NCBI GenBank assembly: GCA_039111635.1
Contig: JBCAQO010000010.1
Span: forward strand, 992,001 to 1,056,000
Reading direction: 5' to 3'
DNA: 64,000 bases
Source: Heterobasidion occidentale
Lineage: Eukaryota > Basidiomycota > Agaricomycetes > Russulales > Bondarzewiaceae
Each line of letters starts with the position of its first letter. Position 1 is the first letter of the stretch. Made by a program: the position numbers and the translations under genes. The notes under the pieces are model-generated. The model saw only the letters and a list, made by a program, of their open reading frames with translations, had not been told where the DNA came from and searched no databases. Below, one piece after another: positions 20,563-31,086 of the stretch.

Positions 20563-22551
20563 CTAAAGCCTAATCGCCGCCGGTCGGGGCTTGTCTGGGT
20601 AGCTTTCGTGGAATTCACGAAGCGCCTCGTCGGCCGTATCTTTGAGGAGGGCAAAGGGTTCCCAGGTGTTATCGGCCTCGGAGTATCCGACCCACTTGAC
20701 AAGGTACTTGGTCCCTCGTCCCTGGCGCTTTGAATCTAGAATGGCCTCCACTTCATAGTGTTCTTCTTCATTCAAGATCTCCGGGGCTGGTCTGGGGAAG
20801 TTCCTTCCGTGGGCCTCTGTCTCATGATATTCTGTGAGTATGGAGGCATGAAATACCGGGTGTATCTTCCATATTTCGGGTATTTTCAACCGATAAGCTA
20901 GGGGGCCGATTCTTTCGGTCACTGAAAAGGGGCCATAGCGTCGAGGTGCCAGCTTGAATTTCGGGTGAGTCGTCCGAATGTGGGTCCCTTCTAACCAAAC
21001 TTGGGTTCCTACTTCCCACTGTGGGAGTTTCCTGTGCAGGTCCCGGTCCTTGGCGTGCTGCGCTGCTATTTGTAGACTTGCGGCCGCATCTTCTTGGACT
21101 TCCTTGATTAGCTGTAAACGTTCAGTCACTGCGGGCACCTTGGTCTCCAGAGCTGAGTCGACCGAATATGGTGGATTGAACCCATAAAGGACTTCAAACG
21201 GCGACTTCCCAGTGACGGAGTGTCTTCGGGTATTGTGGGAGAATTCTGCGAAGGGGATCAAGGCTACCCAGTTATCTTGATGGTAGTTGCAGAAAACTCG
21301 TAGGAATTGCTCGATCTCTTGGTTTACCCGTTCTGTTTCTCCGTCCGTTTGGGGGTGGTAAGCCGTGCTGAGGGCAGGGGTGATTCCCATTCCTTTCCAT
21401 AGTTCCCTTGTGAACTTTGCCGCAAATTGAGGACCTCTGTCGGACACCACTTTGGTTGGTAGTCCGTATCGTTTGAACACATTGTCCTGGAAGAGCGTCG
21501 TGGTTTCTTCGGCCGTGATTGTCTTCTTGCACGGAGTTATGACTATTCCTTTTGACAGACCTTGATCGACTACCACATTTATCGAGTCGTAGCCTCTGCT
21601 TTCCGGGAGGTCTGTTACGAAGTCGGTGGAGATGAAGCGCCAAGGGACGTTTGTGGTTTCCAGCGGTTGGATCGGTGGATGGGTCCTATGGGGAAGGTTC
21701 TTGGTAGATTGGCAGACTGCACATCCATCCACATATGCGTGTACAAATTTGGTCATGCTTGACCACCAATAATGGCGTTGGACCAATTCTAAGGTCTTTG
21801 CTCGGCCCGGGTGTCCTGTAGCCATAGTGTCATGGTGCGTTTTGACAATCATTCGTCGAAGGAGGTCGTCCTTTGGGACACATATGTAACCATCGTGTCT
21901 TGTGATGCCATCTTCATGTGTCCATTTTCCTAGGTCGCCCTTCATTGCGTTTGGTCCTTTTTCCAGTAGTTTCTTGAGGGCGACGTCAACTAGCAAATCG
22001 TGTTCCGAGCGCGAGTGTCGAATAAGGGAAAGGATGTCCGAGGATACGAGTTCCGTTGCTTTGACGTGTATACCTTCGCTTGGCTCTACCAGAGTTTCGC
22101 TGGACTCGGTGAAAAGTCTAGACGGGAGTAGAGTCTGTGCCTTGTTATCAGATTCCACCCCCTCACTAAGGTCTGGACGCCTGGACAGAGCATCGGCATG
22201 ATTCGTAGTTCCAGCCTTGTAACTGAGCTGGAAGTCAAATCGGGACAAAAACAGACTCCAGCGCGCTTGTCGCCTGGACAGGTCGCGCGCCGTCTGAAAG
22301 TGTTCTAGGTTCTTATGGTCCGTCCAGACCTCGAAGGGGTGTCGGGCGCCTTCGAGGTAGTGTTTCCAGTGCTCTAGCGCCTTGATAATGGCGAGGAGTT
22401 CACGATCATGTACGTCGTAATTCCGTTCGGCCGGTGAGAACGATCCTGAGAGGTAAGCCACGGGGTGCCAGTCATTATCAGGTCCTTCCTGTAAGAGGAC
22501 TGCACCGTATGCCGCGAGGGAAGCATCGGTAATGAGCCGGTAGGGACGCAT
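20563..22551 (-). CDS. Pol C-terminal part: RNase H, integrase, chromodomain (family A)
   Basis: An uninterrupted 662-codon frame. RNase H acidic residues: TDAS, DRELLAIIKALEHW, VWTDHKNL and NHADALSRR. Integrase: zinc-binding HHCC (HHDTMATGHPG...CAVC), catalytic core with STDFVTDLPE, VSDRGPQF and TDGETERVNQEIE (D, D, E), then a GPY/F module (RRYGPFSVTERIGPLAYRL). The C terminus is a chromodomain: YEVEAILDSKRQG, then KYLVKWVGYSEADNTWEP. The chromodomain places the element among chromoviruses, which use it to target chromatin marks. An upstream in-frame TGA (22600-22602, Arg codon in the other copy) separates it from RT. This is the best-preserved integrase of family A in the window. Confidence 0.9.
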   Translation of the reverse strand: MRPYRLITDASLAAYGAVLLQEGPDNDWHPVAYLSGSFSPAERNYDVHDRELLAIIKALEHWKHYLEGARHPFEVWTDHKNLEHFQTARDLSRRQARWSLFLSRFDFQLSYKAGTTNHADALSRRPDLSEGVESDNKAQTLLPSRLFTESSETLVEPSEGIHVKATELVSSDILSLIRHSRSEHDLLVDVALKKLLEKGPNAMKGDLGKWTHEDGITRHDGYICVPKDDLLRRMIVKTHHDTMATGHPGRAKTLELVQRHYWWSSMTKFVHAYVDGCAVCQSTKNLPHRTHPPIQPLETTNVPWRFISTDFVTDLPESRGYDSINVVVDQGLSKGIVITPCKKTITAEETTTLFQDNVFKRYGLPTKVVSDRGPQFAAKFTRELWKGMGITPALSTAYHPQTDGETERVNQEIEQFLRVFCNYHQDNWVALIPFAEFSHNTRRHSVTGKSPFEVLYGFNPPYSVDSALETKVPAVTERLQLIKEVQEDAAASLQIAAQHAKDRDLHRKLPQWEVGTQVWLEGTHIRTTHPKFKLAPRRYGPFSVTERIGPLAYRLKIPEIWKIHPVFHASILTEYHETEAHGRNFPRPAPEILNEEEHYEVEAILDSKRQGRGTKYLVKWVGYSEADNTWEPFALLKDTADEALREFHESYPDKPRPAAIRL

Positions 22552-22599
22552 CGGGTCAGGGTATAGCAGGACGGATTGACTGATGAATGCTTTCTTCAG

Positions 22600-23310
22600 T
22601 CAATCAAACGCCTGTTGGCACTCCGTGGTCCAGTCCCATCTCGTATCCTTCTTCGTGAGGTCATGCAGGGGCCGAGCGATCAAGGAAAATTTATCAATGA
22701 ATCGTCGGTAGAAGTTCCCTAGGCCCAAGAAAGAGCGGATGTCGCGAACTGTGCGTGGGATGGGCCATTCCTGGATAGCTTCAATCTTCGAGTCTTCCAT
22801 AGCGACGTGGTCTTTTGAAATCGTGTACCCCAGGTAGTTTAGCTTCTCCTTGTGGAACTCACACTTCTCTCTGGTTTGAGATAAAGATCGTTGTCGCGCA
22901 GGATTTGGAGGACTCGCCGAAGAATCACAATGTGTTCCGCTGTGGTCTTCGTGAAGATGAGGATGTCGTCCATATATACCGCTATTTTCCGAGCCAGGAT
23001 GAGCTCCTGGAAGATCATGTTCATCATGGCTTGGAAGGTCCGGGGGAATTGCAGAGTCCAAAGAACATTACTGTAGGTTCAAAGAGACCTAAGGGTGTGA
23101 CAAAGGCCGCCTTGGATTCGTCTCCTTTCTTGATGCGCACGTTGTTATACCCCCACCGAACATCGAGCTTTGAGAACACCGTTGCGCCTTTAATGATATC
23201 CAATAGTTCTTGGATTAATGGCAGGGGGGTGACGTCTCGAATGGTGTGTTCGTTAAGGTGACGATAGTCTTGTACCGGACGAAGCTTCCCATCCTTCTTG
23301 CTTACAAAAA
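22600..23310 (-). pseudogene. Reverse transcriptase of family A, frame-broken
   Basis: RT palm with catalytic AVYMDDILIFTK intact, followed by the thumb/connection (YLGYTISKDH, FLGLGNFYRRFI). A 1-nt loss near 22870 splits the palm from the thumb, and a TGA at 22600-22602 cuts it from RNase H. The N-terminal fingers ([13 protein letters not shown]) lie near 23250 in yet another frame. Confidence 0.85.
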
Positions 23311-24480
23311 GAAAGAGGCCGCGCTATGTGCTGTTGACCGACATATTGTTCCTCTGGAAAGGTGCTCTTTGACGAACTTCCCTAACTCATCATGTTTTTC
23401 CGGGCTTAGAGGAAATATCCGCGGGGCCTGGGGTACAAAAGATGGTTTGAGGTTTATCGCGTGGTCCCATATTGTATGTTGGGGAAGTCTCTGCGATCGT
23501 CGTTCGCTGAAGATGTCGAGGTAAGAATGATATTCTGTCGGAACTCGACCTTTCAAGTCGGTGGTATCGATTTCTTCCTCTAGATCTTCGTCAAAGCTTG
23601 CGAACCCCGAGGGTTCTGGAGCTACCTTCCTAATGACGGGTTCTCCTGCGCTGTCCATTGCGGGGGAGTCAAACGATGCTTGCGCTTCTTCAGCGACCTT
23701 TCCTGAAGCTTTGCCCTGGGCTACCTCTTGCTGAGCTTGCCGGCGTTCCTTCCTTTCGGTTACTTGTTCCTCGAGCCACTTCCGAGCCTTGCGTTGTCGG
23801 GATTTGTGCTCGAGTAACTCCATGAACCGAGTTTTCCATTCCTTCGCAGGTACTTGTTCCCATTGTTCTTTAGTCCAAGTCCACGAAGGTCCTACGGTTC
23901 TGAGACAAGATGCGTTTCGTCCTCTGGGGAATCTTGTCGCCGCGTAGTTTAGCTAGCCATGCCTTCCTGGTAGGCTCTTCCCTTGCCTTGGTAAACCATA
24001 TGGTTGTTGGCAATCTCTGGGGCATCGATCAAAGTGTACTTCACGGCGCCTCCACCCGATGGAGGGTCGTGGTATTTCAACCAATCTGTTCCTAGGAGCA
24101 TGTCGTCTTTCCCTAGATTGGTGATGAACATCTGGACGTGTTCGGTGTGAGTTCTCCCCCATCTGTCCTTGACGGTGAGATTCGCGTCTAGGCCTCGTCG
24201 AATGAGGCCTGCCTTGTTGATGGTGTCATCGACGTTGCGAACGCGGATGGGGCGGTTAAAGGATAGGTGGGAAGGTTGTGCTTTTGTACCCACTCCTCGT
24301 TTACCAGAATCCCTTCGCATGCTGAGTCGATGGTGGCCCTGGCTCCAGCGCTTCTTCCTCAAGTTGATAATCGCACATCCAGTCGAATGGGGGTGATGAT
24401 ACGGCTGGTCATTGCACCGATTCGAATATATGATGGGGAATCATACTCGAGTTTCCTCGACCCTCTCTCTTTGGCTGGTG
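23302..24480 (-). pseudogene. Protease and linker region of pol, family A (minus copy)
   Basis: Contains the retropepsin-like motif IDSACEGILV near 24310-24340, with DSA where DSG/DTG is usual, then DMLLGTDWLKYHDP, the usual second conserved block. A long charged linker follows (LEEQVTERKERRQAQQEVAQ) to the start of RT (EYHSYLDIFSE, HAINLKP). Reading frames change several times. The frame reaching the RT fingers stops at SAASFFL, one base out of frame with the fingers. Confidence 0.75.
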
Positions 24481-24489
24481 AAGGAGAGG

Positions 24490-26160
24490 TCAGGAAAAAT
24501 CCTCTGCCAGGTCCACCAACATCTTTTTGGCCTTAGCTTCCCCTACTTCTTGGAAGAGCGCTCGGACGCCATTAGTATCACCGACGGGTCTGTTGCTTCG
24601 TCGTCCGTTAGGCGGTACGTAGCGCTCTCCATTGCTCTGGCGTGATCCTCCCCTTCTCGCGGGAGGGTCCTCACGTTCCACCGAATTACCAGGTTGTGGT
24701 ACCCGACAGTGGTGGCCATGAGAACTCCCCTCCTCCAATCCTCGATGTAGTCGCGCATTGTTTCCCACCGGGGGTTCTTGCTCGTCTTCATCCTCCATGT
24801 CTGCAGCGCGAGTTCGTCTCCCTCCTCTGCCCACCGACTTGCGCGAATTTCCTCGAGACGGGGGAACGCCTCTACGAGGGGAACGACAATCAGCTATCCC
24901 GTGCCCTGGTTTTCCGCAATTGTAGCAGGAAAAGGGAGCGGGTCTCTTGCCATCGTATACACGCTTGTTTCGATCGGCGTTTCTTTTGCGAGAGGCATCA
25001 ATATCCATGTCAACCACCTGGTTGTTCATTCTGCGAGGAGCGGTGGTAGAGTTATAGCGACGAGCTGGTTGGAGGTGAAAGCGGTTGAGGAAGTCGCTTC
25101 GGAATGAGGTGGAGTTGGCGAGGATCGCCTTTTGAGCACTTCGGGCTCTTAGGCGTCCATCTATTTCACAGGCAGTGTTGACCCAATCTTGGATCGTGTC
25201 CTTCGGCGGTGTTTCCTTGTCATAGATCTTGTCCATGACCCTTGGATCGAGTCCTCTCTGGAAGTAAGGAACCTGTTCCTTATCGGTGATGTCGGCGTCG
25301 GCGGCAATAAGGATGAATTGATTTGAATATTCATCCACTGTCATCCTTCCCTGAGAGAAGGACATAAGAGCGCTTCGGGCCTTGTCCATGAGGTTTGTTT
25401 CCTTGAACTGGAGCTTGAATTTGTCATGGAAATCGTCCCAAGTCCCAAGGGTTTTGGGCGGGTTGCCCCTACTGTCTTCTTCAGGAAACTTTCTGCCCAG
25501 ACGCCGGCTGTTCCATATCTCATGCATGAGAGGGCTAGAGAAACTTTGTCCGCATCTGTCTTGTATCGGTCCGATTCTACTGTAAAAAGTAGGAGGCAAT
25601 TCATAATGAATTTCTGCGATTGTGTTCGGTCTCCCTCGAAGTTATCAGGGAGCTTGAGCTTGCCCCTTCCCGACGATACGAGTGCGGGGGGGTCTGTAGG
25701 ATTTGTCGACATAATGTTTCGGGTGTTGATCGGTGTTTGAATATCCGAGGATTCGGACTCGGATGTTCCTTCTTCTTCCTCCGATGTGTCCGGGATTTCC
25801 GGTTCGGGGTTCCTGTACTGGGGTGGTTCTACCCAGTCTTCTGCTATTTCGTCCCAAGCCCACTCAGCTTCTGTTCCGTCTTGTCTTGTGAAGAAGTATC
25901 GTCCTTCTCGGTACGAGCAGTTATCAAAGTTTGGGGTGCTGGCCGATTGGTGTCGGAGTAATACCAGCGGTTTTCTCTTTGATGGATAGGGCGATTGTTC
26001 TGTCGAAGTTGGTTATGGGTTCGTCTAGTGCCTGGTGGAAATCCTAAGCCTAGGTCTTGCTCCAGGGTGTGTGAAGTAACTCTCTTCGGGGGTGTCTATG
26101 CCACCGATGAGGGTTGTGAGAAAGAGTGTGGCAGCAAGCAGAGTGTGGTGCAAGGTAGGG
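24490..26160 (-). pseudogene. Gag of family A (minus copy), frame-broken
   Basis: Retrotransposon Gag: capsid-like region (KLPDNFEGDRTQSQKFIMNC, MTVDEYSNQFILIAADADI), then a CCHC zinc knuckle CYNCGKPGHGIADC near 24910-24950. An acidic N-terminal part without a clear ATG (EPPQYRNPEPEIPDTSEEEE) lies upstream of MSTNPTDPP. A frameshift near 25440-25480 breaks the capsid. The frame ends MLVDLAEDFS. Confidence 0.8.
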
Positions 26161-26169
26161 GCAAAAGCG

Positions 26170-26179
26170 AGTCTATTCT
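26170..26179 (-). other. Self-priming primer-binding site, family A (minus copy)
   Basis: On the minus strand AGAATAGACT starts 2 nt after the 5' LTR end. It is perfectly complementary to AGTCTATTCT inside the LTR, as in the plus-strand copy. Confidence 0.7.
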
Positions 26180-26181
26180 AG

Positions 26182-26769
26182 TGTTACGAACTGCTCGTTC
26201 AGTAACCCAAGAGTAACAGGTTCTTCCCTAGGTCGCACAATGGACTGAGTGGGGGGCGAAGTCTCGACTGTATCAGGCGATGATACAGGAGGGAATAATA
26301 GTTGGCTCTAAGAATCCTGTATGCGTAGATACAGGGGGAACGAAGAGAATAGACTGAAGATCCTCAGCCTATTCTATGGGCCTTATATACTGTATGGGGT
26401 ATAGGGTAAGAGTCCGTGTGCTTCTCCAGATTCCCATCCTAGGAGAGCTGTGGTCACCGTCTTTCTCATCGGCGCCTACTCTTGTACTTCTCCAGTCGCA
26501 CTGATCCATCATGGTGCGACGAGGTGCTTACCCGTAAGCCCTAAGCCCATGGCATGTGAATACGCCTCTTATTACTGTGCGAACTCTGTGAGCCTCATGT
26601 CCCTCTCATATAGCCTCTACCGATGTCTTGAAGAACCATCGGTCTTGTCGGCTCCTAAGGACATGCCGAATACCTTGATGTATGCTCCGTAGTGGAGCCG
26701 CCTAGCATGTGATGCTTGATCCATCGGTTAGACCGGCCGTGAAGGGCCCCGATCGGTCAAGTCATAACA
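26182..26769 (-). repeat. LTR, family A (588 bp)
   Basis: TGTTA...TAACA termini. Serves as 5' LTR of the full internal region and at the same time borders a second 3' internal fragment, the sign of a tandem or recombined array. Confidence 0.92.
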
Positions 26770-28938
26770 TTACCCCCTTTCTAGGTCCCAACTCCTGAGG
26801 GGACTACTCGCTTGAGCTTCATCGTCATTCCACGTACAATTGCTTTCTGGTCGTCAAATAGATTGGGATGCGTCTCCCCAATATCACTTCGTTTTCTGGG
26901 GCGAAGACCGACCTACATCGTTTACAACGCCTAGGAGTTTTCCATCTCCGTCGAGCTGTTTGATTTGAAGTTCGGGGTATAGCCACAATACCCTGCCCCT
27001 TCTCCCGGTGTTCTTCCTTCACCGCACGTTTTGTGTGAGTACACTCCTAGAGTCAATAGGCAGCTACTCGACCAGGGCTCCCTGGTAGGTTTGATGAGCC
27101 AGTGTCATCTGGCGACAATGCAGAAAGGTGTCGTGCGAATGATTATAGGATGAAATAGAAACTCGTCTGTGGATGGATGTGTGTCGTTCTTCTTCCAAAG
27201 TGCCGAAGGCCATGCTTCAGTGTTTCCAGGATAGATCTTCATCTCCTTGATCTCCGGTATCGAGGGGGACTCCAGGTGTGTGGGTTGATCGCTTTACTAA
27301 GGCTTAGGCCCACCAACCTATCGAGGGTGAACAGCCCTCGACTTGTTTTGAGTCCGGCAAGACCCCTTTGAAGATCCCTAACTCTGTCAGCCCCATACGG
27401 TGGCCCGTCCTGGTTAGAGATTGAGTGTTTGTCCAGAGTTTGTTTTTCACAAGGGAGCGAGCATGTAGCAGCGCTCCGTGTATTGAACACGAGGTAAGGA
27501 CTTTGAAGAATAGACTTTGAACCCCATGGTCTCTTGAATAGACCATGGTATCCACCTTGACGGTAATTATGCGGGGTCAGCGTAAGGTATGTCCTGGTAG
27601 TTTAACGTCGTGCCGGACGTCCGTAGTTTTACGTCTTTGCGGACGTCCGCTAGTTTATCCTTAAGTCATTGCGGACTGAGGCTAGTTTATACATAAGTCG
27701 TTGCGGACTGCCCTGCTAGTTTATGCCAAGGTCATTGCGGACCTATCCATCTCCCAACGTAGGAGTACCTGTAAACAAGACAGCAGGCGTTTCTGCGCGC
27801 CGGAACATTCATCGGTGATGCACATAGGGCCGTAGACCAGTTCCTCCTTCTTGACAGGGTTCCCATTGAGGTAAGATGGTGACGGTTTATACTATATCAA
27901 ACCGGATAACTTATAGAGTCGCGAGAATAGACGTGAAGGCCTATTTTGACACGACTCACATGGCCCTGTAGACAGAAGGGCAGCTCAGTTTATCGTCATG
28001 AAGGACGGCAACTAGTTTATAGTCATTGCGGACGTCCGCTATCGCCTGGCTTGAACCTCCCGAGCCTCGATAGATTTAATCCTCCGGGGTGAGGGTAGTT
28101 TAAGGTCATTTCGGACTATTGCAGCTGGAAGCGGTAATTCCAGCTCCAATACGATCCCTAGGACGAGGGATAATAGTTATCGTCATTGCGGACTAGATCA
28201 ACATCGTGGCGTCAACAACGATGTCGATCGACATCCTATGCTGAAAGGAGTGGTAGTTTAACGTCTTTGCGGACGCAGCAATGCCAAAACATATCTCATG
28301 TTTGGACACTGCTCATGACCCTGTAATGAAAGGGTAGTCCCAGTTTAACGCCATGGAGGGCGTCCGTAGTTTACCGTCGTTGCGGACAGCCCGTAGTTTT
28401 ACATCATTGCGGATGATCGCAACACGAGGCACGGTCCCAGTTGCCTCTTGACTGGCCCTTGAAGCGGAATCCTTGCTTCGGACTTCAAGGGTAGAATGGG
28501 CGCGCCATGGAGTAGTCATGGCCTTGTCGAAGGACTGATAACCCGCTCCATGTCCCCAAACCCCTCGCACGGAATTGAACTGTGTCGACCCCATATTCTT
28601 TTACTGTAGGGCGTATGGAATATGGAAGCGCCTCGACCTAGTCGGCAGGGTTCTGCAACGGTGGAGGCCCTCACTTCCACCGTCTGCCAGAATACAACCA
28701 CGCTCCGAGGGTCTTGGTAGCTTTAGCGTCGTTCCGGACGGCAACTAGTTTATCGTCATTGCGGACCAAGCCTTTCGTAGTTTTACATCGTTGCGGATGT
28801 ATTTTCTCCGTTTTGGGTACTAATGGAGTGCGGCCATCAGTTCCTGCATCGCAGATAGGGTCCCCTAATGCGGAAACGACCCTGTAAAACCGGAGATCCA
28901 AAGTGGGACGTCCAAGACACCTGTCAGACCTTGACAGC
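26770..28938 (-). repeat. Partial family A 3' internal region, truncated by family B
   Basis: Repeats the LTR-adjacent region and most of the hairpin array (compare 16475-18725), ending at CCTTGACAGC where a family B LTR begins. The rest of this A copy (ORF3, pol, gag, 5' LTR) is absent from the window. Confidence 0.85.
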
Positions 28939-29767
28939 TGTTAGGACCGCGTCCTAACACGTGCTTCGCACGTGAGTGGATGGGCTGGTCAAGTGCTTCG
29001 GACTCGTTGCAGACTCGGACTACTTTCCATGACTCCTTACCATTTACATGCTGATGCATGAACGCTAACTTCTAGTTCCTGATTCTTGATGTGGACAGAC
29101 ATTGGTTCCTGACCCCCGTTCCTGGTTCTTGATCGATCGAAGATGTGGATGGACATTAGTGATCGGATTACTATATTTGGTTATATGGCAGGTCGATGAG
29201 GTATTCTAGCTTACGGATCTCGATCGTTGACTTCGGTACCTGAGAAGCGCACGGACCAGATCTTGATCCTGCCCTAGACACTTCTGTACGTAAATAGCCG
29301 AGATGAGCTTCTAAGAAGCTCAGCTCGTTCACCTGTAATACACTCGATCTCTGCACTGCACCCGGCGTCTGGCTACCTTCTTAGCCCACGCTTCGTGATC
29401 TCTGTCAGATCTGAGAAACTCTTTACACGGTCTGACGAAACACTGGACTCGTCTCCCTTCCCTCCCCTCCCTCTACTCATCCGCTTCTACACCGGACTAG
29501 CTGCCTTCCGCGTTATCAGTTGGACACCCCTCGTGTCATCTGTTGGACAGGAGAAGATCATCCGGTTCCTCCTCATCATCGAGAAGACCTCGAAGATCAC
29601 CTTCTCAATCTTCGAGAACAAAGCAGACAGCGACCCGAGTCCTCGAAAGAGCCCAAAGACGATCCATCGTCATTATCCATTGGAGTCTACGACTATACGA
29701 ATCAGTGGAGGTTTAGCCTAGGGACTCCTTCGTGCATCGGTGCACGTGATAGGTCTCCGACCTAACA
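28939..29767 (+). repeat. LTR, family B (829 bp)
   Basis: TGTTAGG...CCTAACA. Opens with a perfect 9-bp inverted repeat TGTTAGGAC-CGC-GTCCTAACA, then CACGTGC-TTC-GCACGTG. A TATA-like TAAATAG at 29291-29297 lies about 30 nt upstream of the self-primer 10-mer (29322-29331). Confidence 0.93.
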
Positions 29768-29769
29768 CT

Positions 29770-29779
29770 TGAACGAGCT
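29770..29779 (+). other. Self-priming primer-binding site, family B
   Basis: TGAACGAGCT begins 2 nt after the LTR end. Its reverse complement AGCTCGTTCA is in the LTR at 29322-29331, where the transcript is expected to start. No tRNA-type PBS (TGG...) is present. Confidence 0.7.
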
Positions 29780-31086
29780 CTTTTATCCCTACCCTATTCA
29801 AGCTGGATCCCCAGCAGAGACAGCTCTTTCTCTCATCAGTCAACAACATTTTAGCAATCGCCAACAGGGTAAACCTAACGGCAACCCAGCAGCGACCCCT
29901 CAAGGGAGAATAAACAACCCGGAGCCATAGAAGTTGCAAGACACCGGAACCCAGGAAAAGTCTATTCAGGAATAGCCACACTCAGGCTACAACAAGCACC
30001 CAAAAATTTATAGACCTCTTTAAAACTGGATATAGATTTTCCGGGATTTGCTTCGTCAACGAACCAAAGACACCGTTCACACTCATGGACAACGGAGAGC
30101 CCGACGTCATCAGAGCGAGGAACTGCGTCGAGATACACGACGGAAGACCAGATGATTTCCCCGTCGCCGTTATCCCCGATCTCAGAAGAACCATCGCAAG
30201 GAATATCGACACAGATGGAATCAGAGCGGAACTCGTCAAGACCAAGGAGAAACAGAGACCACGTCTCAATCCTCATCCACTGGACCTTCTCCTCAACCTA
30301 GGAAAACACACTGGAAGCACCTAACTCTCCGCCAGTCCGAACAGAAATTGAAGGGATTGTTTTTATTGTCAGAAGAGGAGAGTTCGCCCACAAAACTTAT
30401 CATCTCCGAACCCTCATCTCGGGACACACATTCTCCGAGATCATCCAACTCATCGACCAAATTGATATTTCCATCAACGAAATTATCAAAAGGGACCCAG
30501 ACTGACAAGAAGCATTACAAGCCGGAAGAAGACAGGCAGTACCCTTCTTCTTCAAAGAATAAAGAACAACGGACGAAGTCGCAGCGGGATACCCTCCTGG
30601 CTATAGAACAGACCCAGCAGAAGTCTACGGAGACTTACCCGAAGACGTCGACAAGGATCAACTTTATTACGACGAAAGGAAAGCACACTTCTACTACGCG
30701 GGAATCCTCACCGGATTCTTCCAACAACAAGGCAAGAGCGAATACGAATACGCAGCTTGGGGAGGAGAAATTGTCCACGCGGGACCCGACCTACACCTCA
30801 TTAAGGTCGAGGACTACATCGCAAGAAAGACCTTCGACAAGCCTGAATCACCGGCAAATCGGCATCGTGACTTGCCAAGACCGCACATACATACTCTACC
30901 CAGAGAAACAGCCAGTGGAAGTCGAATCTCTAGAAGAAACACTCCCGCTACATCCCCTTACAGGAGACCGCTCCCCAAGAAGACTTCCGAGCCTCAACAC
31001 CGGAATTTGTCCCCAAACCGGAGCATTTTGAAGCACCAAGTGAAGATCAGGAACCACCTAACGATCCAGAGCCCCCGCCCGATACA
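29780..31086 (+). pseudogene. Long N-terminal extension of family B Gag, frame-broken
   Basis: Before the capsid-like region lie about 430 codons of protein-like sequence spread over frames by indels: NELFYPYPIQAGSQQRQLFL, KIFIDLFKTGYRFSGICFVN, RNCVEIHDGRPDDFPVAVIP, IVRRGEFAHKTYHLRTLISG, and (in a frame with no ATG) DQLYYDERKAHFYYAGILTG. The last frame runs straight into the Gag start region. The inverted copy has the same content with different breaks, so the ancestral element encoded one long polyprotein. No known domain recognised; family gypsy Gags are usually much shorter at this end. Confidence 0.6.

Larger units (their letters stand above)
14556..28938 (-). mobile_element. Family A chromovirus, rearranged tandem composite
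   Basis: Ty3/Gypsy LTR retrotransposon sequence read on the minus strand: LTR (14556-15143), a 710-bp piece of the 3' internal region, a variant LTR (15854-16474), one full internal region (16475-26181), LTR (26182-26769), then a second partial internal region (26770-28938) cut off by family B. The outer 588-bp LTRs share the same variable segment (CCTGTAT hairpin). The 621-bp middle LTR carries a different one, so the LTR flanking the full internal region on one side is not its natural partner. No target duplication is visible around any unit. This looks like a product of LTR-LTR or internal ectopic recombination among at least two insertions. Confidence 0.85.
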
